64,000 bases of DNA from Zymobacter sp047495495 (lineage in GTDB: Bacteria; Pseudomonadota; Gammaproteobacteria; Pseudomonadales; Halomonadaceae). Position numbers and translations under genes: made by a program. The stretch covers positions 1,860,001 to 1,924,000 of the forward strand of contig NZ_CP179930.1 of NCBI RefSeq assembly GCF_047495495.1. Reading direction: 5' to 3'. Positions 25,429 through 34,057 of the stretch are shown here, one piece after another (the stretch's first letter is position 1; each line of letters begins with the position of its first letter). The notes under the pieces are model-generated. The model did not search any database. It was given only the letters and a program-made list of their open reading frames with translations, and had not been told where the DNA came from.

Positions 25429-25856
25429 AAATTTTAATAACTTTTTTTTATATTTTTCTATCTATCATTTCTGTACAAGCTAAAGAATGCGCTCATTCTT
25501 TATATGAAAAAGCAGATAATGATGCTGTTAGATTTGAAAATTGGAGACAAGTATATGATTATGAAGAAAAATACAATGGATGTATTGGAAGTGATACATC
25601 TGAAATTTTGTCAGAAAGTATTGTACGTATATTAGCAGAAAAATGGGAACAACTTCCTGATTTAAAAAAACTAATTAAGAAAAATAAGAAATTTGAAGAA
25701 TTTGTGTTTTCAAGTATAGATAGTACGGTTTCAGGAGATGATTTGCTAAAAATAAATGATCTAGCAAAAAAACAATGTCCTAAAAACTCACAAACATTAT
25801 GTTCAAAAATAGGACGTAAGGCACTAAGAGCATACAAAGAAATGGATGAATTTTGA
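25425..25856 (+). CDS. Putative periplasmic immunity protein
   Basis: 143 residues with a clear signal peptide (MKILITFFYIFLSIISVQA, cleavage after about residue 19). The mature part is helical and charged, and contains four cysteines (two in QCPKNSQTLC), suggesting disulfides in the periplasm. ATGA overlap with the toxin gene implies coupled translation. Immunity proteins to peptidoglycan-targeting effectors are periplasmic, which fits. No family recognised; function inferred from context only. Confidence 0.65.
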   Translation: MKILITFFYIFLSIISVQAKECAHSLYEKADNDAVRFENWRQVYDYEEKYNGCIGSDTSEILSESIVRILAEKWEQLPDLKKLIKKNKKFEEFVFSSIDSTVSGDDLLKINDLAKKQCPKNSQTLCSKIGRKALRAYKEMDEF

Positions 25857-25874
25857 TTAATACTTATTGTTTTT

Positions 25875-25899
25875 AAGCCCATTAATAAATGGGCTTTTT
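25875..25899 (+). terminator. Terminator after the toxin-immunity pair
   Basis: A 9-bp perfect stem AAGCCCATT/AATGGGCTT with AATA loop running into TTTTT. It closes the two-gene operon. Confidence 0.8.
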
Positions 25900-25915
25900 A
25901 TTTATCAAAAAAGTA

Positions 25916-25924
25916 TGTTATAAT
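25916..25924 (+). promoter_or_regulatory. Extended -10 promoter (TGtTATAAT)
   Basis: A perfect TATAAT preceded by TG at the extended -10 position lies 34 bases before the small secreted-peptide gene and just after a terminator. There is no good -35, which extended -10 promoters do not need. Confidence 0.6.
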
Positions 25925-25957
25925 ATATACACAAAATAATAAAAATAGGCATATAAA

Positions 25958-26113
25958 ATGAAGAAAAAAATAGTTATAGGTACATTATTATTGTCATCCA
26001 CCAACCCCGCTTTTGCTGACGACATCGCTCCACTTCCTGTAATAAGTGGCCCTGTTGGTCTGCACACGCAAATCGGAAATAGCGTTATCAAAGCCAGATC
26101 GTCGTTATCATAA
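25958..26113 (+). CDS. Small secreted protein of 51 residues
   Basis: ATG 25958 to TAA 26111-26113. The N-terminus MKKKIVIGTLLLSSTNPAFA is a textbook signal peptide (cleavage before DD), leaving a mature peptide of about 31 residues ending KARSSLS. The ribosome site is poor. The base composition changes from AT-rich to balanced near 25995, so it may be a truncated gene whose 5' part belongs to the island. No family recognised. Confidence 0.5.
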   Translation: MKKKIVIGTLLLSSTNPAFADDIAPLPVISGPVGLHTQIGNSVIKARSSLS

Positions 26114-26240
26114 GCCCCTCTAAATAACATTCAGCATAAATCAAGATATATTGTGCCAACTGACTCTTGGTCCAGTAGCTAGGCCTGTTCATATTTATTT
26201 ATGGTAATCACTATCCCGAATATCCAATGGACAAGATAAA

Positions 26241-26948
26241 ATGAACAGTTCATGGCAAGTAGATTTATTTAACAGACTTAATGATTCAACAAATATGCAG
26301 GATGTTCTAGATTCTGCTTTGAAAACAACGAGAAATTTTGGCTTTGAATTCTGTGGGTGGCGATCAAAGCTGCCAACACCGTTATCTCAACGCCGTTTTT
26401 CCGTGATGAACAGCAATGAGGACAGGCTGACTCAGGAAAGAGAAAATGGCTACTATGATGACGCTCCTGCTGTAAGACACTGCGCTACCTCCAATGACCC
26501 CTTTTTCTGGAATGGTACAACAGAAGACGAGGCATTTCTGAAAGCCCCTGCATTATTTGAAGAGTATTACTCCACGGGACACTTTGCCGGGTGGGCACAG
26601 TCCGTTGTCGAAAATCGCAATATGTTCAGCATGTTCTACGTCGACAGCAAGTTCAGAATGACCACAGAGGACATTCAACACGTTGACTTGAAGTTGCAGT
26701 GGGTAGCCACTGCCGTTTTATGCAAAATGTATCAAATACGGCTACAGCCCGATATACAGCTTTCCGAACGTGAAAAGGAAGTACTGCGATGGTCCGGCGA
26801 TGGAAAGACGGCCTCGGAAATCAGTCAAATACTCAAGTTGAGTAGCAGCACCATAAACTTTCATATGCGCAGCGCAATGTTCAAGCTCAGTGCGCCAAAC
26901 AAGACCGCAGCGGTTATCAATGCGATCTATCTCGGTCTTTTGAATTGA
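26241..26948 (+). CDS. LuxR-type orphan (solo) regulator 1
   Basis: 235 residues. The N-terminal autoinducer-binding-like domain shows YYDDAPAVRHCATSNDPFFW near residue 74. The C-terminal LuxR helix-turn-helix shows LSEREKEVLRWSGDGKTASEI and SSSTINFHMRSAMFKL, ending AAVINAIYLGLLN. No luxI homologue lies nearby, so it is a solo that may sense foreign or host signals. Two paralogues lie at the right end of the window. The Asp-Pro pair that contacts acyl-homoserine lactones appears shifted (DDAP), so the ligand may differ. Confidence 0.85.
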   Translation: MNSSWQVDLFNRLNDSTNMQDVLDSALKTTRNFGFEFCGWRSKLPTPLSQRRFSVMNSNEDRLTQERENGYYDDAPAVRHCATSNDPFFWNGTTEDEAFLKAPALFEEYYSTGHFAGWAQSVVENRNMFSMFYVDSKFRMTTEDIQHVDLKLQWVATAVLCKMYQIRLQPDIQLSEREKEVLRWSGDGKTASEISQILKLSSSTINFHMRSAMFKLSAPNKTAAVINAIYLGLLN

Positions 26949-27044
26949 TAAAAGTACGGCGAGACACACTGGTTAATGGGTATCGTCTTATCTGAGATGC
27001 TGAGACCGTTTCATGTATACCTGCCCCTGCCTAAGCACCTCGGT

Positions 27045-27061
27045 GTACAGATGGGTGTACA
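27045..27061 (-). repeat. 17-bp motif, copy 2 of an inverted pair
   Basis: On the minus strand TGTACACCCATCTGTAC, 16 of 17 identical to the plus-strand motif at 24611-24627. It lies about 120 bases from the 3' end of the tRNA-Gly gene. Confidence 0.6.
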
Positions 27062-27177
27062 CGGCATATTTCCATGAGTGGGCATAGGATATGTGGCATA
27101 TGGAGGCAAAGATACCGAAGAGCCCCTTATACAGAGGGGATTACGGCGAGACTAGGAAAGCGTTGGGGAATACATAT

Positions 27178-27253
<76 letters not shown>

Positions 27254-27402
27254 TTATAAAAAAGAAGAGGCACTGATGACAGCGCGAGGCAGAGACTACC
27301 AGCAAACCCTTACCAGCGCAAACGGTAGGTGGGCCACCTTCCCAAAGGGATAGCCCTCCTACCGCGTACTATCGAGCGTCACTCAGATCATGGTGCTCTA
27401 CA

Positions 27403-29637
27403 TTAAAATACGTACTCTGCACTGACACCAACATTTCTACCTGGCTGCGAGTAACGTTCTATGCCCGCATAGCTGGATGACAACCCCCTCACGTCATCCC
27501 AAACCCAGTAGCGCTTGTCCAGCAGGTTGAAGACACCGCCACGCACCGTCAGGTGCTCGCCGAGCTTCACATGCCCGGTCAGGTCGTAGAGCTGATAAGC
27601 CGATGGCGCATACTGCGCACTGCCCGCATCGTACTGGCTGACATGGTTGACGTAAGTGGCTGCCAGTTCACCACCCCAGCGATGACTTGGTGCGTCATAA
27701 CCAGCGGCTACCACAGCCTGTACGGGTGGAATGGACTGAATGCTCGTACCCTGCTCAAGGTTCTTGCCTTCGATATAGGCAGCGGCCATGCGACCGTACC
27801 ACCCTTCGCTCGCGCCAAAGGCTCGGTGCAGATCAAGGCGTCCCTTGAACTCAACACCGCGAATAAGTGCACGATCAAGGTTAAGCGAGGTGTATTCACC
27901 AAGGGGATAGTTGGCCGTATCAAGGCTTACCGCTGTCTGCGTTTCGATAAAGTTGCGATAATCGGTGTAGAAGCCGGTTACTTCGCTTTCACCGAGTGCC
28001 CCATTGAACCTTACCCCCGCCTCCACGAAACGACTGTGCTCAGGTTTCAGATCGGGGTTAGCCACAATACGGTACCCACGACCACTGTCGTAGTCGTAAT
28101 ACAGCTCTTCATAGGAAGGCGCTCGGAAGCCCACTCCGCTCTTGCCGAATAACTGTACGCTGAGGGTCAGGTTCCAGGTTCCACCCAGCTGACCGGTAAC
28201 GGCACGCCCGTCTGCTCCGCTATAGTCCTGAGAAGTCAATTCATCGCGATGAAGATCGTAGCGATAACGATCAAAGCGAATTGCGGGCGTTAGTGACCCA
28301 CGGTCATCTGCTAGCGACAAACGGTCCTGTAGATAAAAGCCTACGCGTGTCGCCGCCCCTGGTGGAGAGAAGCGTCCCACTGTATCGGCACCCGTGGTCT
28401 TGTTGAGATCGTGGTTCAGGCTATCGTACTGGTCTCGCTTAAGAGTGACACCGTAAGCGATCTGCTGCGGTATGGCCGTATCTAGATGGCGCACCAGATC
28501 CAATTTCAGCTGCCAGCTGCGCTGCGTGAAATAACGATCGACCAAACGTGGATAGGCATTTGCGCCACTGCCGTAATTCATTGCGCTATCGTTGACGGTA
28601 CGCGTTCTTTGCCAGTCAAGACGCCAGTGCGCTTCGTCAAACAGTGCGGTATCCAGCAACACGTCCTGATAAAGCCCCAGCCGTTCGCGCGTGACCGAAT
28701 CATCTGTCATGTAGTCACGGTAGGTACTGGTTTCCGATGAATACAGATGGCGTTCCGATGAAGAACGGTATTTCTGAGCTACGACACCAACACGCTGCCT
28801 GTCCGTGTGTTTCTGGAGCTTAAATAAAACATCGTAGTTACTAATGTCCCCCGTATCGGGTGTCGAGCGAGCGCTGCCGCTGGTGCTGTCACTGCGCCCA
28901 GAGCCAGCATGACTTTCAGCAGGATCTCCCTTGCGATGCGTCAATACCAGCATGGACTCCAGATCGCCCCGCCGTCCCGCCAGTGTCGTACTTTCGAAAA
29001 ACGTACGACTACCGCTGCGGTAACCCCCTTTCACGCTGGCGTAGGTGTCGTCCCCTTCAGGCAACAGTACGTCTTCGGGTGATTTAAGACGCATGCTCAC
29101 TACACCACCGAACCCTGAACCGGCAACGGCATCGCCCCCTTTCACGATCGAGATATTGGAAAGCGACTCGATATCGGTATTGACGCGCCCACTGCTCAGG
29201 TACGTGGAGGTCGGTCCATAGCGCTCGGCCATGTCTAGGCCGTCAAGGTCGATAGCAACCCGGTTGCCATCCAGCCCCCGGACATTAAACCCTTCTTGAC
29301 CGAAACGGCCTTTGTTTGTCACCAGCACGCCAGGTTCATAACGCGTCACGTCCGCAATTGAGCTGGCGATCTGATCGGCCATCTGTTCTGCACTCATGCT
29401 GGCCGTTGCGCTCTGCTCTTTCGATACCTGTTGAACGGGCGAGGTGGAGAGCAATCGTTTGGCCGTCACCAGAAACGTCGCATCACTTTCGCTGGTCGAG
29501 GATGCCGAAGTAGGCGATTGATGTGCCGTTTCTGCCGCGCGGGCACCATATAGGGGAAGCGCCACTATCAGCGACGAAAATGTCAGCGGTAGCAAACGGG
29601 AGCTTGAGGTCGGCTTGGTCAAGGCTGATCGCGTCAT
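27403..29637 (-). CDS. TonB-dependent heme/hemoglobin receptor
   Basis: 744 residues. Signal peptide to about residue 35, plug domain with YEPGVLVTNKGRFGQEGFNVRG, then a 22-strand barrel. The stretch VGFRAPSYEELYYDY followed by NPDLKPEHS is the FRAP/NPDL motif of heme receptors (HemR, HmuR, HutA). It ends in phenylalanine, as outer-membrane proteins do. It diverges from the hmuTUV operon with a Fur-box match between them. Imports heme across the outer membrane with energy from TonB-ExbBD, not encoded here. Confidence 0.88.
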   Translation of the reverse strand: MTRSALTKPTSSSRLLPLTFSSLIVALPLYGARAAETAHQSPTSASSTSESDATFLVTAKRLLSTSPVQQVSKEQSATASMSAEQMADQIASSIADVTRYEPGVLVTNKGRFGQEGFNVRGLDGNRVAIDLDGLDMAERYGPTSTYLSSGRVNTDIESLSNISIVKGGDAVAGSGFGGVVSMRLKSPEDVLLPEGDDTYASVKGGYRSGSRTFFESTTLAGRRGDLESMLVLTHRKGDPAESHAGSGRSDSTSGSARSTPDTGDISNYDVLFKLQKHTDRQRVGVVAQKYRSSSERHLYSSETSTYRDYMTDDSVTRERLGLYQDVLLDTALFDEAHWRLDWQRTRTVNDSAMNYGSGANAYPRLVDRYFTQRSWQLKLDLVRHLDTAIPQQIAYGVTLKRDQYDSLNHDLNKTTGADTVGRFSPPGAATRVGFYLQDRLSLADDRGSLTPAIRFDRYRYDLHRDELTSQDYSGADGRAVTGQLGGTWNLTLSVQLFGKSGVGFRAPSYEELYYDYDSGRGYRIVANPDLKPEHSRFVEAGVRFNGALGESEVTGFYTDYRNFIETQTAVSLDTANYPLGEYTSLNLDRALIRGVEFKGRLDLHRAFGASEGWYGRMAAAYIEGKNLEQGTSIQSIPPVQAVVAAGYDAPSHRWGGELAATYVNHVSQYDAGSAQYAPSAYQLYDLTGHVKLGEHLTVRGGVFNLLDKRYWVWDDVRGLSSSYAGIERYSQPGRNVGVSAEYVF

Positions 29638-29702
29638 GGGGTTACATTCACTTGTAATGTCGACAGGAAAGGCACGCTAGGCGGCCCGTGCATCTCTTCT
29701 AA

Positions 29703-29717
29703 TGAGAAATATTATCA
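29703..29717. promoter_or_regulatory. Fur box between heme receptor and hmuT
   Basis: TGAGAAATATTATCA agrees with 12 of the 14 defined positions of the 7-1-7 Fur consensus TGATAATNATTATCA, and is flanked by AA and TTAG that extend the palindrome. It sits in the 157-base divergent region, so both operons are probably iron-repressed. Confidence 0.75.
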
Positions 29718-29794
29718 TTAGCATTTACACGGTAGCGTAATTCGTTTTCAATGTGTACCGTTTTAGTCAACATTAAATCGGCGGGAAGCATCAG

Positions 29795-30658
29795 ATGAAA
29801 AGAACGGCTCGAAGGGTTCCACGCTGGCTGCATGCCAGCGCGTTCGCGATCGCTATGCTCAGTGCTACGGCGCAGGCGGCCACCAGTCGAACGGTAGCCA
29901 TTGGTGGAGATGTTACAGAAATCACCGCGGCGCTAGGCCAGACCCGCCAGCTGGTCGGGCGTGATGATACGGGGACGTATCCCGCCGAAATAGCAGCGCT
30001 GCCTTCAGTAGGCTATATGCGCCAGCTGACATTGGAAGGCGTGCTATCGCTGCACCCTCGCACATTGCTGGTGAGCGAAGCCGCTCAGCCCACAGAGGTA
30101 ATAGATCAGCTGGAAAGTAGCGGCCTGCGGGTCGTACGCATTCCGGCCCAGCATGACTTGCCTTCAATCGTACGTAAGGTCGAACTGATCGCCGAGGCCC
30201 TCGGCGCACAGGTACAAGGGCGGACACTTGCGGCTCATCTGAAAGCGCAGATCCAGCAGATAGAGACATTGCCCAAGCTCTCGGTTCGTCCACTGTATCT
30301 CATGAGCCACGGCGGCGGCGCGCCGATGGTAGCAGGCCACGGTACGGCGGCCGAGGCGGCCCTAACACTGGCAGGCGTCAATACGAATGCGCTTCCTGAC
30401 ATTAGCGGCTACCGACGACTGGGCAGTGAATCACTCAGTACGCTGAATCCCAGCGTCATCATCGTTCCCGCCGCAACGCTGAACACCATGGGCGGTGCCG
30501 CCGGGCTATGGGCCATTCCCGGAATGAACACGACCGAGGCTGGGCGACATCAACGGCTGGTCGTCGTTGATGAGCAAGCATTGCTAGGGTTCGGTGAGCG
30601 AACACCTACTGCCTTACTGACCCTGCATGCGGACCTTGCCCATCAGGCGGCACAATGA
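29795..30658 (+). CDS. hmuT: Periplasmic heme-binding protein HmuT
   Basis: 287 residues with a signal peptide (cleavage after AQA, about residue 28). A PeripBP class III substrate-binding protein: VAIGGDVTEITAALGQ, LVGRDDTGTYPAEIAALPSV, GYMRQLTLEGVLSLHP, with the heme-ligating tyrosine probably in GYM. It delivers heme to the HmuUV importer. The stop overlaps the permease start. Confidence 0.9.
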   Translation: MKRTARRVPRWLHASAFAIAMLSATAQAATSRTVAIGGDVTEITAALGQTRQLVGRDDTGTYPAEIAALPSVGYMRQLTLEGVLSLHPRTLLVSEAAQPTEVIDQLESSGLRVVRIPAQHDLPSIVRKVELIAEALGAQVQGRTLAAHLKAQIQQIETLPKLSVRPLYLMSHGGGAPMVAGHGTAAEAALTLAGVNTNALPDISGYRRLGSESLSTLNPSVIIVPAATLNTMGGAAGLWAIPGMNTTEAGRHQRLVVVDEQALLGFGERTPTALLTLHADLAHQAAQ

Positions 30659-31647
30659 AGACAAGCATTCGTGCTCAGCGGGTGATGCTGCTGTTGGGGA
30701 TTACCCTAGTAGGGGCAGTCGCTATCGGAGCCTGTAGCGGTGCACTAGGGCTACCGCTGTCGCTTGATCTGGGCGCACCACAATGGCGGCTGTGGTGGCA
30801 ACTGCGCCTACCCCGTGTGCTGCTGGGGCTCTTGATCGGTGCCATGCTGGCAGCGGGAGGAACCGCCATGCAGGGGCTGTTCCGCAATCCGCTGGCTGAT
30901 CCAACGCTGCTGGGACAAGCCAATGGTGCCGCACTGGCTGTCGCGCTATGGGTCGTGGTATTTGACAGCCTGCAACTCGACCTGCCGCTTCCCATGCAGG
31001 CCATTGCCGGGTTCATTGGCGCACTGGCCGTCAGCCTGATCATCTTCCATCGAGGCCATCATCATCAAGGCTCCAGCGCTATGATGATGCTGCTACTAAC
31101 CGGGATGGCCATCAGTATTCTTGCGGGCGCCATCAGCGGTCTGCTGGCATTTCTGGCCAGCGATGAACAGCTGCGGCAGCTCAGTCTATGGGGCATGGGC
31201 AGTCTCGCCCACGCACCGTGGTCAAGCGCCATCGTGGCACTCATCATCATTCCACTGGCGTTGCTCTCTCTGCTGAAGAGCGCCCCCGGCTTGGACCTGA
31301 TGCAGCTGGGTGAGCATACCGCCTATACCGCAGGACTCGATACCGCTCGCCTCAAGCGCCGTGTCATTCTGGCCACGTCACTGGGTGTCGGTTTGAGCGT
31401 CGCACTCGCAGGCATCATCGGCTTTCTGGGATTAATGATTCCTCACGCCCTCAGGCTGGTGCTGGGACCCAGCCATCGCTATCTCATGCCGGCGTCAATG
31501 CTGGCCGGAGCGACGCTGCTGGTTATGGCAGATGCGCTGGCCCGTACGCTTATTCTTCCTGCCGAACTGCCGGTCGGCTTGTTGATCAGCCTGCTGGGCG
31601 GCCCTTATTTCTTGTGGCAGCTGCGCCCAATAGGAAGAACCACATGA
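30655..31647 (+). CDS. hmuU: Heme ABC transporter permease HmuU
   Basis: 330 residues, FecCD/BtuC-type permease with around nine or ten membrane segments. Family hallmarks: LRLPRVLLGLLIGAMLAAGG near residue 45, FRNPLADPTLLGQANGAALA near 75, and GFLGLMIPHALRLVLGPSHR near 255, the loop that contacts the ATPase. It overlaps hmuT by ATGA and hmuV by ATGA. Confidence 0.93.
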   Translation: MKTSIRAQRVMLLLGITLVGAVAIGACSGALGLPLSLDLGAPQWRLWWQLRLPRVLLGLLIGAMLAAGGTAMQGLFRNPLADPTLLGQANGAALAVALWVVVFDSLQLDLPLPMQAIAGFIGALAVSLIIFHRGHHHQGSSAMMMLLLTGMAISILAGAISGLLAFLASDEQLRQLSLWGMGSLAHAPWSSAIVALIIIPLALLSLLKSAPGLDLMQLGEHTAYTAGLDTARLKRRVILATSLGVGLSVALAGIIGFLGLMIPHALRLVLGPSHRYLMPASMLAGATLLVMADALARTLILPAELPVGLLISLLGGPYFLWQLRPIGRTT

Positions 31648-32396
31648 TGACACTGGATGCAATCGCACTCGCGGGAACACCTCATCTTGCACCGCTGAGC
31701 GATACGCTCAACGCCGGTGAACTGGTGGGCATCATTGGGCCCAACGGTGCGGGCAAAAGCACGCTGCTCAGTCTGCTGTCGGGATACCGAACGCCCACGA
31801 TGGGCCAAGTCGTGATGGACGGCGTTCCCCTAGCGTCAATACCTCTGGAAGTGCTGGCCCGACAGCGTGCGCTGGTCGCTCAGCGTGAAGCAGAGGGGTT
31901 TGACTGGCAGGTACGCGACTACCTGATGCTCGGCAATGCACTTGATGACAGCCATCAATGTAGCGTGCTGGCCGCACAGCTAGGACTCACCGATTTTCTT
32001 TCCCGCCACCTGCATACGCTGTCCGGCGGTGAGCGGCAACGGGTCAGCATTGCCAGAGCCTTGTGTCAGCTCCGCCTGCTCGATACACAGGCCCCCACTA
32101 CGCGCCTGTTGTTGCTGGACGAGCCCACCAGTGCATTGGATATCGGGCAGCAACAGAAACTGATGCGTCTGCTGATCAGGCTGACGCGCCAGTACGGTCT
32201 GACGGTCGTCTGCGTGCTGCACGACCTGTCACTGGCGGCTACCTACTGCCACCGACTGTGGCTGATGGACAAGGGCGTGCGCATCGCCGCGGGCCATGTC
32301 CATGACGTTATCCAGCCCCACATTATCGCTAATGCCTTCGATGCGGATGTCACGATTGACCCCATCCGCTCGGACATCCTTCACCTCACCCCGTAA
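31644..32396 (+). CDS. hmuV: Heme ABC transporter ATPase HmuV
   Basis: 250 residues from ATG 31644, which overlaps the permease stop and follows AGGAAG. Walker A GPNGAGKST (about residue 36), signature LSGGERQRVSIARAL (about 132), Walker B LLLLDEPTSALD (about 163), and switch histidine VLHDLS. A GTG start at 31614 is also in frame but inside the permease gene and less likely. Confidence 0.93.
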   Translation: MMTLDAIALAGTPHLAPLSDTLNAGELVGIIGPNGAGKSTLLSLLSGYRTPTMGQVVMDGVPLASIPLEVLARQRALVAQREAEGFDWQVRDYLMLGNALDDSHQCSVLAAQLGLTDFLSRHLHTLSGGERQRVSIARALCQLRLLDTQAPTTRLLLLDEPTSALDIGQQQKLMRLLIRLTRQYGLTVVCVLHDLSLAATYCHRLWLMDKGVRIAAGHVHDVIQPHIIANAFDADVTIDPIRSDILHLTP

Positions 32397-32432
32397 CAAC
32401 AGACGCTTGATCCGCGTTTATCAGGAGCTCCC

Positions 32433-32777
32433 ATGTTCATCGCCACCAACCGTTTCAAGGTCCTTCCCAGCGCCGCTCACGATTTCGAACAGCGCTGGCT
32501 GTCTCGCGAAGTCTATCTGCATACGCTGCCGGGATTTCAGCGCTTCCAGCTGCTGCGTGGTCCGGCAACCGATGACTATGTGCTCTACGTGTCCAACATC
32601 GAATGGGCATCACGCGATGATTTCGAAGCATGGCGCACTTCGGAAGCGTTCCAGAAAGCCCATGCGCCAGACCGTACCCATGCGCATATTGGCATGCATG
32701 TCGCTCCGCCCGCCTTCGAAGGGTTCGAGGTCATACAGGCACTGAACGAACAGGGTCAGACGCTGCTGAAGGCGTGA
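32433..32777 (+). CDS. Heme-degrading monooxygenase (IsdG/ABM family)
   Basis: 114 residues with the antibiotic-biosynthesis-monooxygenase fold: FIATNRFKVLPSAAHDFEQR at the start, PGFQRFQLLRG near residue 33, YVSNIEWASRDDFEAWRTSE near 55. Members of this group in heme loci (IsdG, HmoA/B, MhuD) open the heme ring to release iron. It lies 36 bases after hmuV with a good AGGAG site, replacing the HmuS-type protein of many hmu operons. Confidence 0.8.
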   Translation: MFIATNRFKVLPSAAHDFEQRWLSREVYLHTLPGFQRFQLLRGPATDDYVLYVSNIEWASRDDFEAWRTSEAFQKAHAPDRTHAHIGMHVAPPAFEGFEVIQALNEQGQTLLKA

Positions 32778-32860
32778 TGACCGACTACTGATGTGGCAAG
32801 TGCGTCACCCGCGCTGCATCACGGCATACTCATAGGCACTTATATATAACCTCATATATA

Positions 32861-32896
32861 AAAAGGGGCCGTCTGCATTGGCAGATGGCCCCTTTT
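32861..32896. terminator. Bidirectional terminator between heme operon and adenine deaminase
   Basis: A 16-base stem with one mismatch (AAAAGGGGCC... / ...GGCCCCTTTT) and ATTG loop. It has T-runs on both strands and separates two convergent genes. Confidence 0.85.
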
Positions 32897-32921
32897 CCAC
32901 GCTCTTTTCGCTATCGCGTGA

Positions 32922-33932
32922 TTACGCTGCTGCGATATACGCGTCCAGTTCGTCGTGCAATGCCTGCTGGCGAGCCGCTGATGCAAACGTGGCATCAATG
33001 GCATTGCGCGTCAGCGTTACCCACTGTTCGCGGGACAGCGAGAATGCTTTCTGAACGGCAAGGAAATTATCGTTCATGTAGCCACCGAAATACGCTGGGT
33101 CGTCGGAGTTAAGCGTCACCTTCAAACCCGCCGCCAGCAACTGCGGTAACGTATGATCTTCCATACGGTCGATCACTTTCAGATACAGGTTCGACAGCGG
33201 GCAAACGGTAAGCGGAATATGCTCTTCCGCTACTCGTTTCATCAGCGCGTCGTCTTCAACGCAGCGCACACCGTGGTCAATACGCTCAATCTTCAACAGA
33301 TCGAGTGCCTGCTGGATATAATCTGCCGGCCCTTCTTCACCCGCGTGTGCCACCGCATGGAAGCCTTCCGCACGTGCACGTTCAAAGACTCGTACGAATT
33401 TCTCCGGCGGGTTGCCCACTTCAGCAGAATCCAAGCCGACACCGATGAAGTGCTCACGATACGGCAATGCCGCTTCGAGCGTGGCCAGCGCAGAGTCTTC
33501 TGTCATGTCGCGCAGGAAGCTCAGAATGATGCTGCTGGTGATGCCCAGCTCTTTTTCTGCTTCGTTGCACGCACGGTTCAGTCCGGCGAACTGAACGTCC
33601 AACCCAACGCCGCGCTCCAAATGCGCCTGCGGGTCGAAGAAGAACTCGACGTGCCTGAGGTTATCCTGCGCACAGCGAGTGAAGTATGCCCATGCCAGAT
33701 CGAAGAAATCCTGCTCGGTCTTCAGCACGTTCATGCCCTGATAGTACAGGTCAAGGAATGACTGCAGGTTGTGGAAGTCATACGCGGCACGCAGCTCGTC
33801 GATGGTGGCATAGGGCAGCGCCACGCCGTTGCGCTCGGCCAGGGCGAACATCAGTTCCGGCTCCAGTGTGCCTTCGATGTGAAGGTGAAGCTCGATCTTG
33901 GGCAGTCCACAGATGAATTCAGTTAGGCTCAT
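32922..33932 (-). CDS. Adenine deaminase (adenosine deaminase family)
   Basis: 336 residues. Converts adenine to hypoxanthine and ammonia in purine salvage. The metal site begins with PKIELHLHIEGTLEPELMF near residue 12; the pattern with EGTLEPEL is typical of the adenine-specific (Pseudomonas PA0148/yeast Aah1) branch rather than of adenosine deaminase. Later motifs AHAGEE, RIDHGVRC, PLSN and NSDDPAYFGG complete the zinc site. ATG 33932 is chosen over 33947 because of better ribosome spacing. A long hairpin lies in the leader. Confidence 0.88.
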   Translation of the reverse strand: MSLTEFICGLPKIELHLHIEGTLEPELMFALAERNGVALPYATIDELRAAYDFHNLQSFLDLYYQGMNVLKTEQDFFDLAWAYFTRCAQDNLRHVEFFFDPQAHLERGVGLDVQFAGLNRACNEAEKELGITSSIILSFLRDMTEDSALATLEAALPYREHFIGVGLDSAEVGNPPEKFVRVFERARAEGFHAVAHAGEEGPADYIQQALDLLKIERIDHGVRCVEDDALMKRVAEEHIPLTVCPLSNLYLKVIDRMEDHTLPQLLAAGLKVTLNSDDPAYFGGYMNDNFLAVQKAFSLSREQWVTLTRNAIDATFASAARQQALHDELDAYIAAA

Positions 33933-33960
33933 TCTCGATCCCGTCATGGCATATTTCAGT

Positions 33961-34026
33961 TATGACATGACCCTCGCAATGAACCGATATCGAGTTGCGA
34001 TACCAGGTTGCGAGGGCCATGTCATA
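33961..34026 (-). other. Long imperfect hairpin in adenine deaminase leader
   Basis: Two 19-base arms (33961-33979 and 34008-34026) are complementary at 18 positions. The 28-base spacer holds a nested TATCG/CGATA pair. On the minus strand it would form a very stable stem ending about 28 bases before the deaminase start. Confidence 0.65.
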
Positions 34027-34033
34027 GTGTATG

Positions 34034-34057
34034 GGTAATATTATGGCAATAATTACC
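34034..34057. promoter_or_regulatory. Palindromic candidate operator upstream of adenine deaminase
   Basis: GGTAAT and ATTACC arms 12 bases apart. The right half CAATAATTACC recurs exactly at 38022-38032 in front of a deaminase-like gene. Regulator unknown. Confidence 0.4.
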
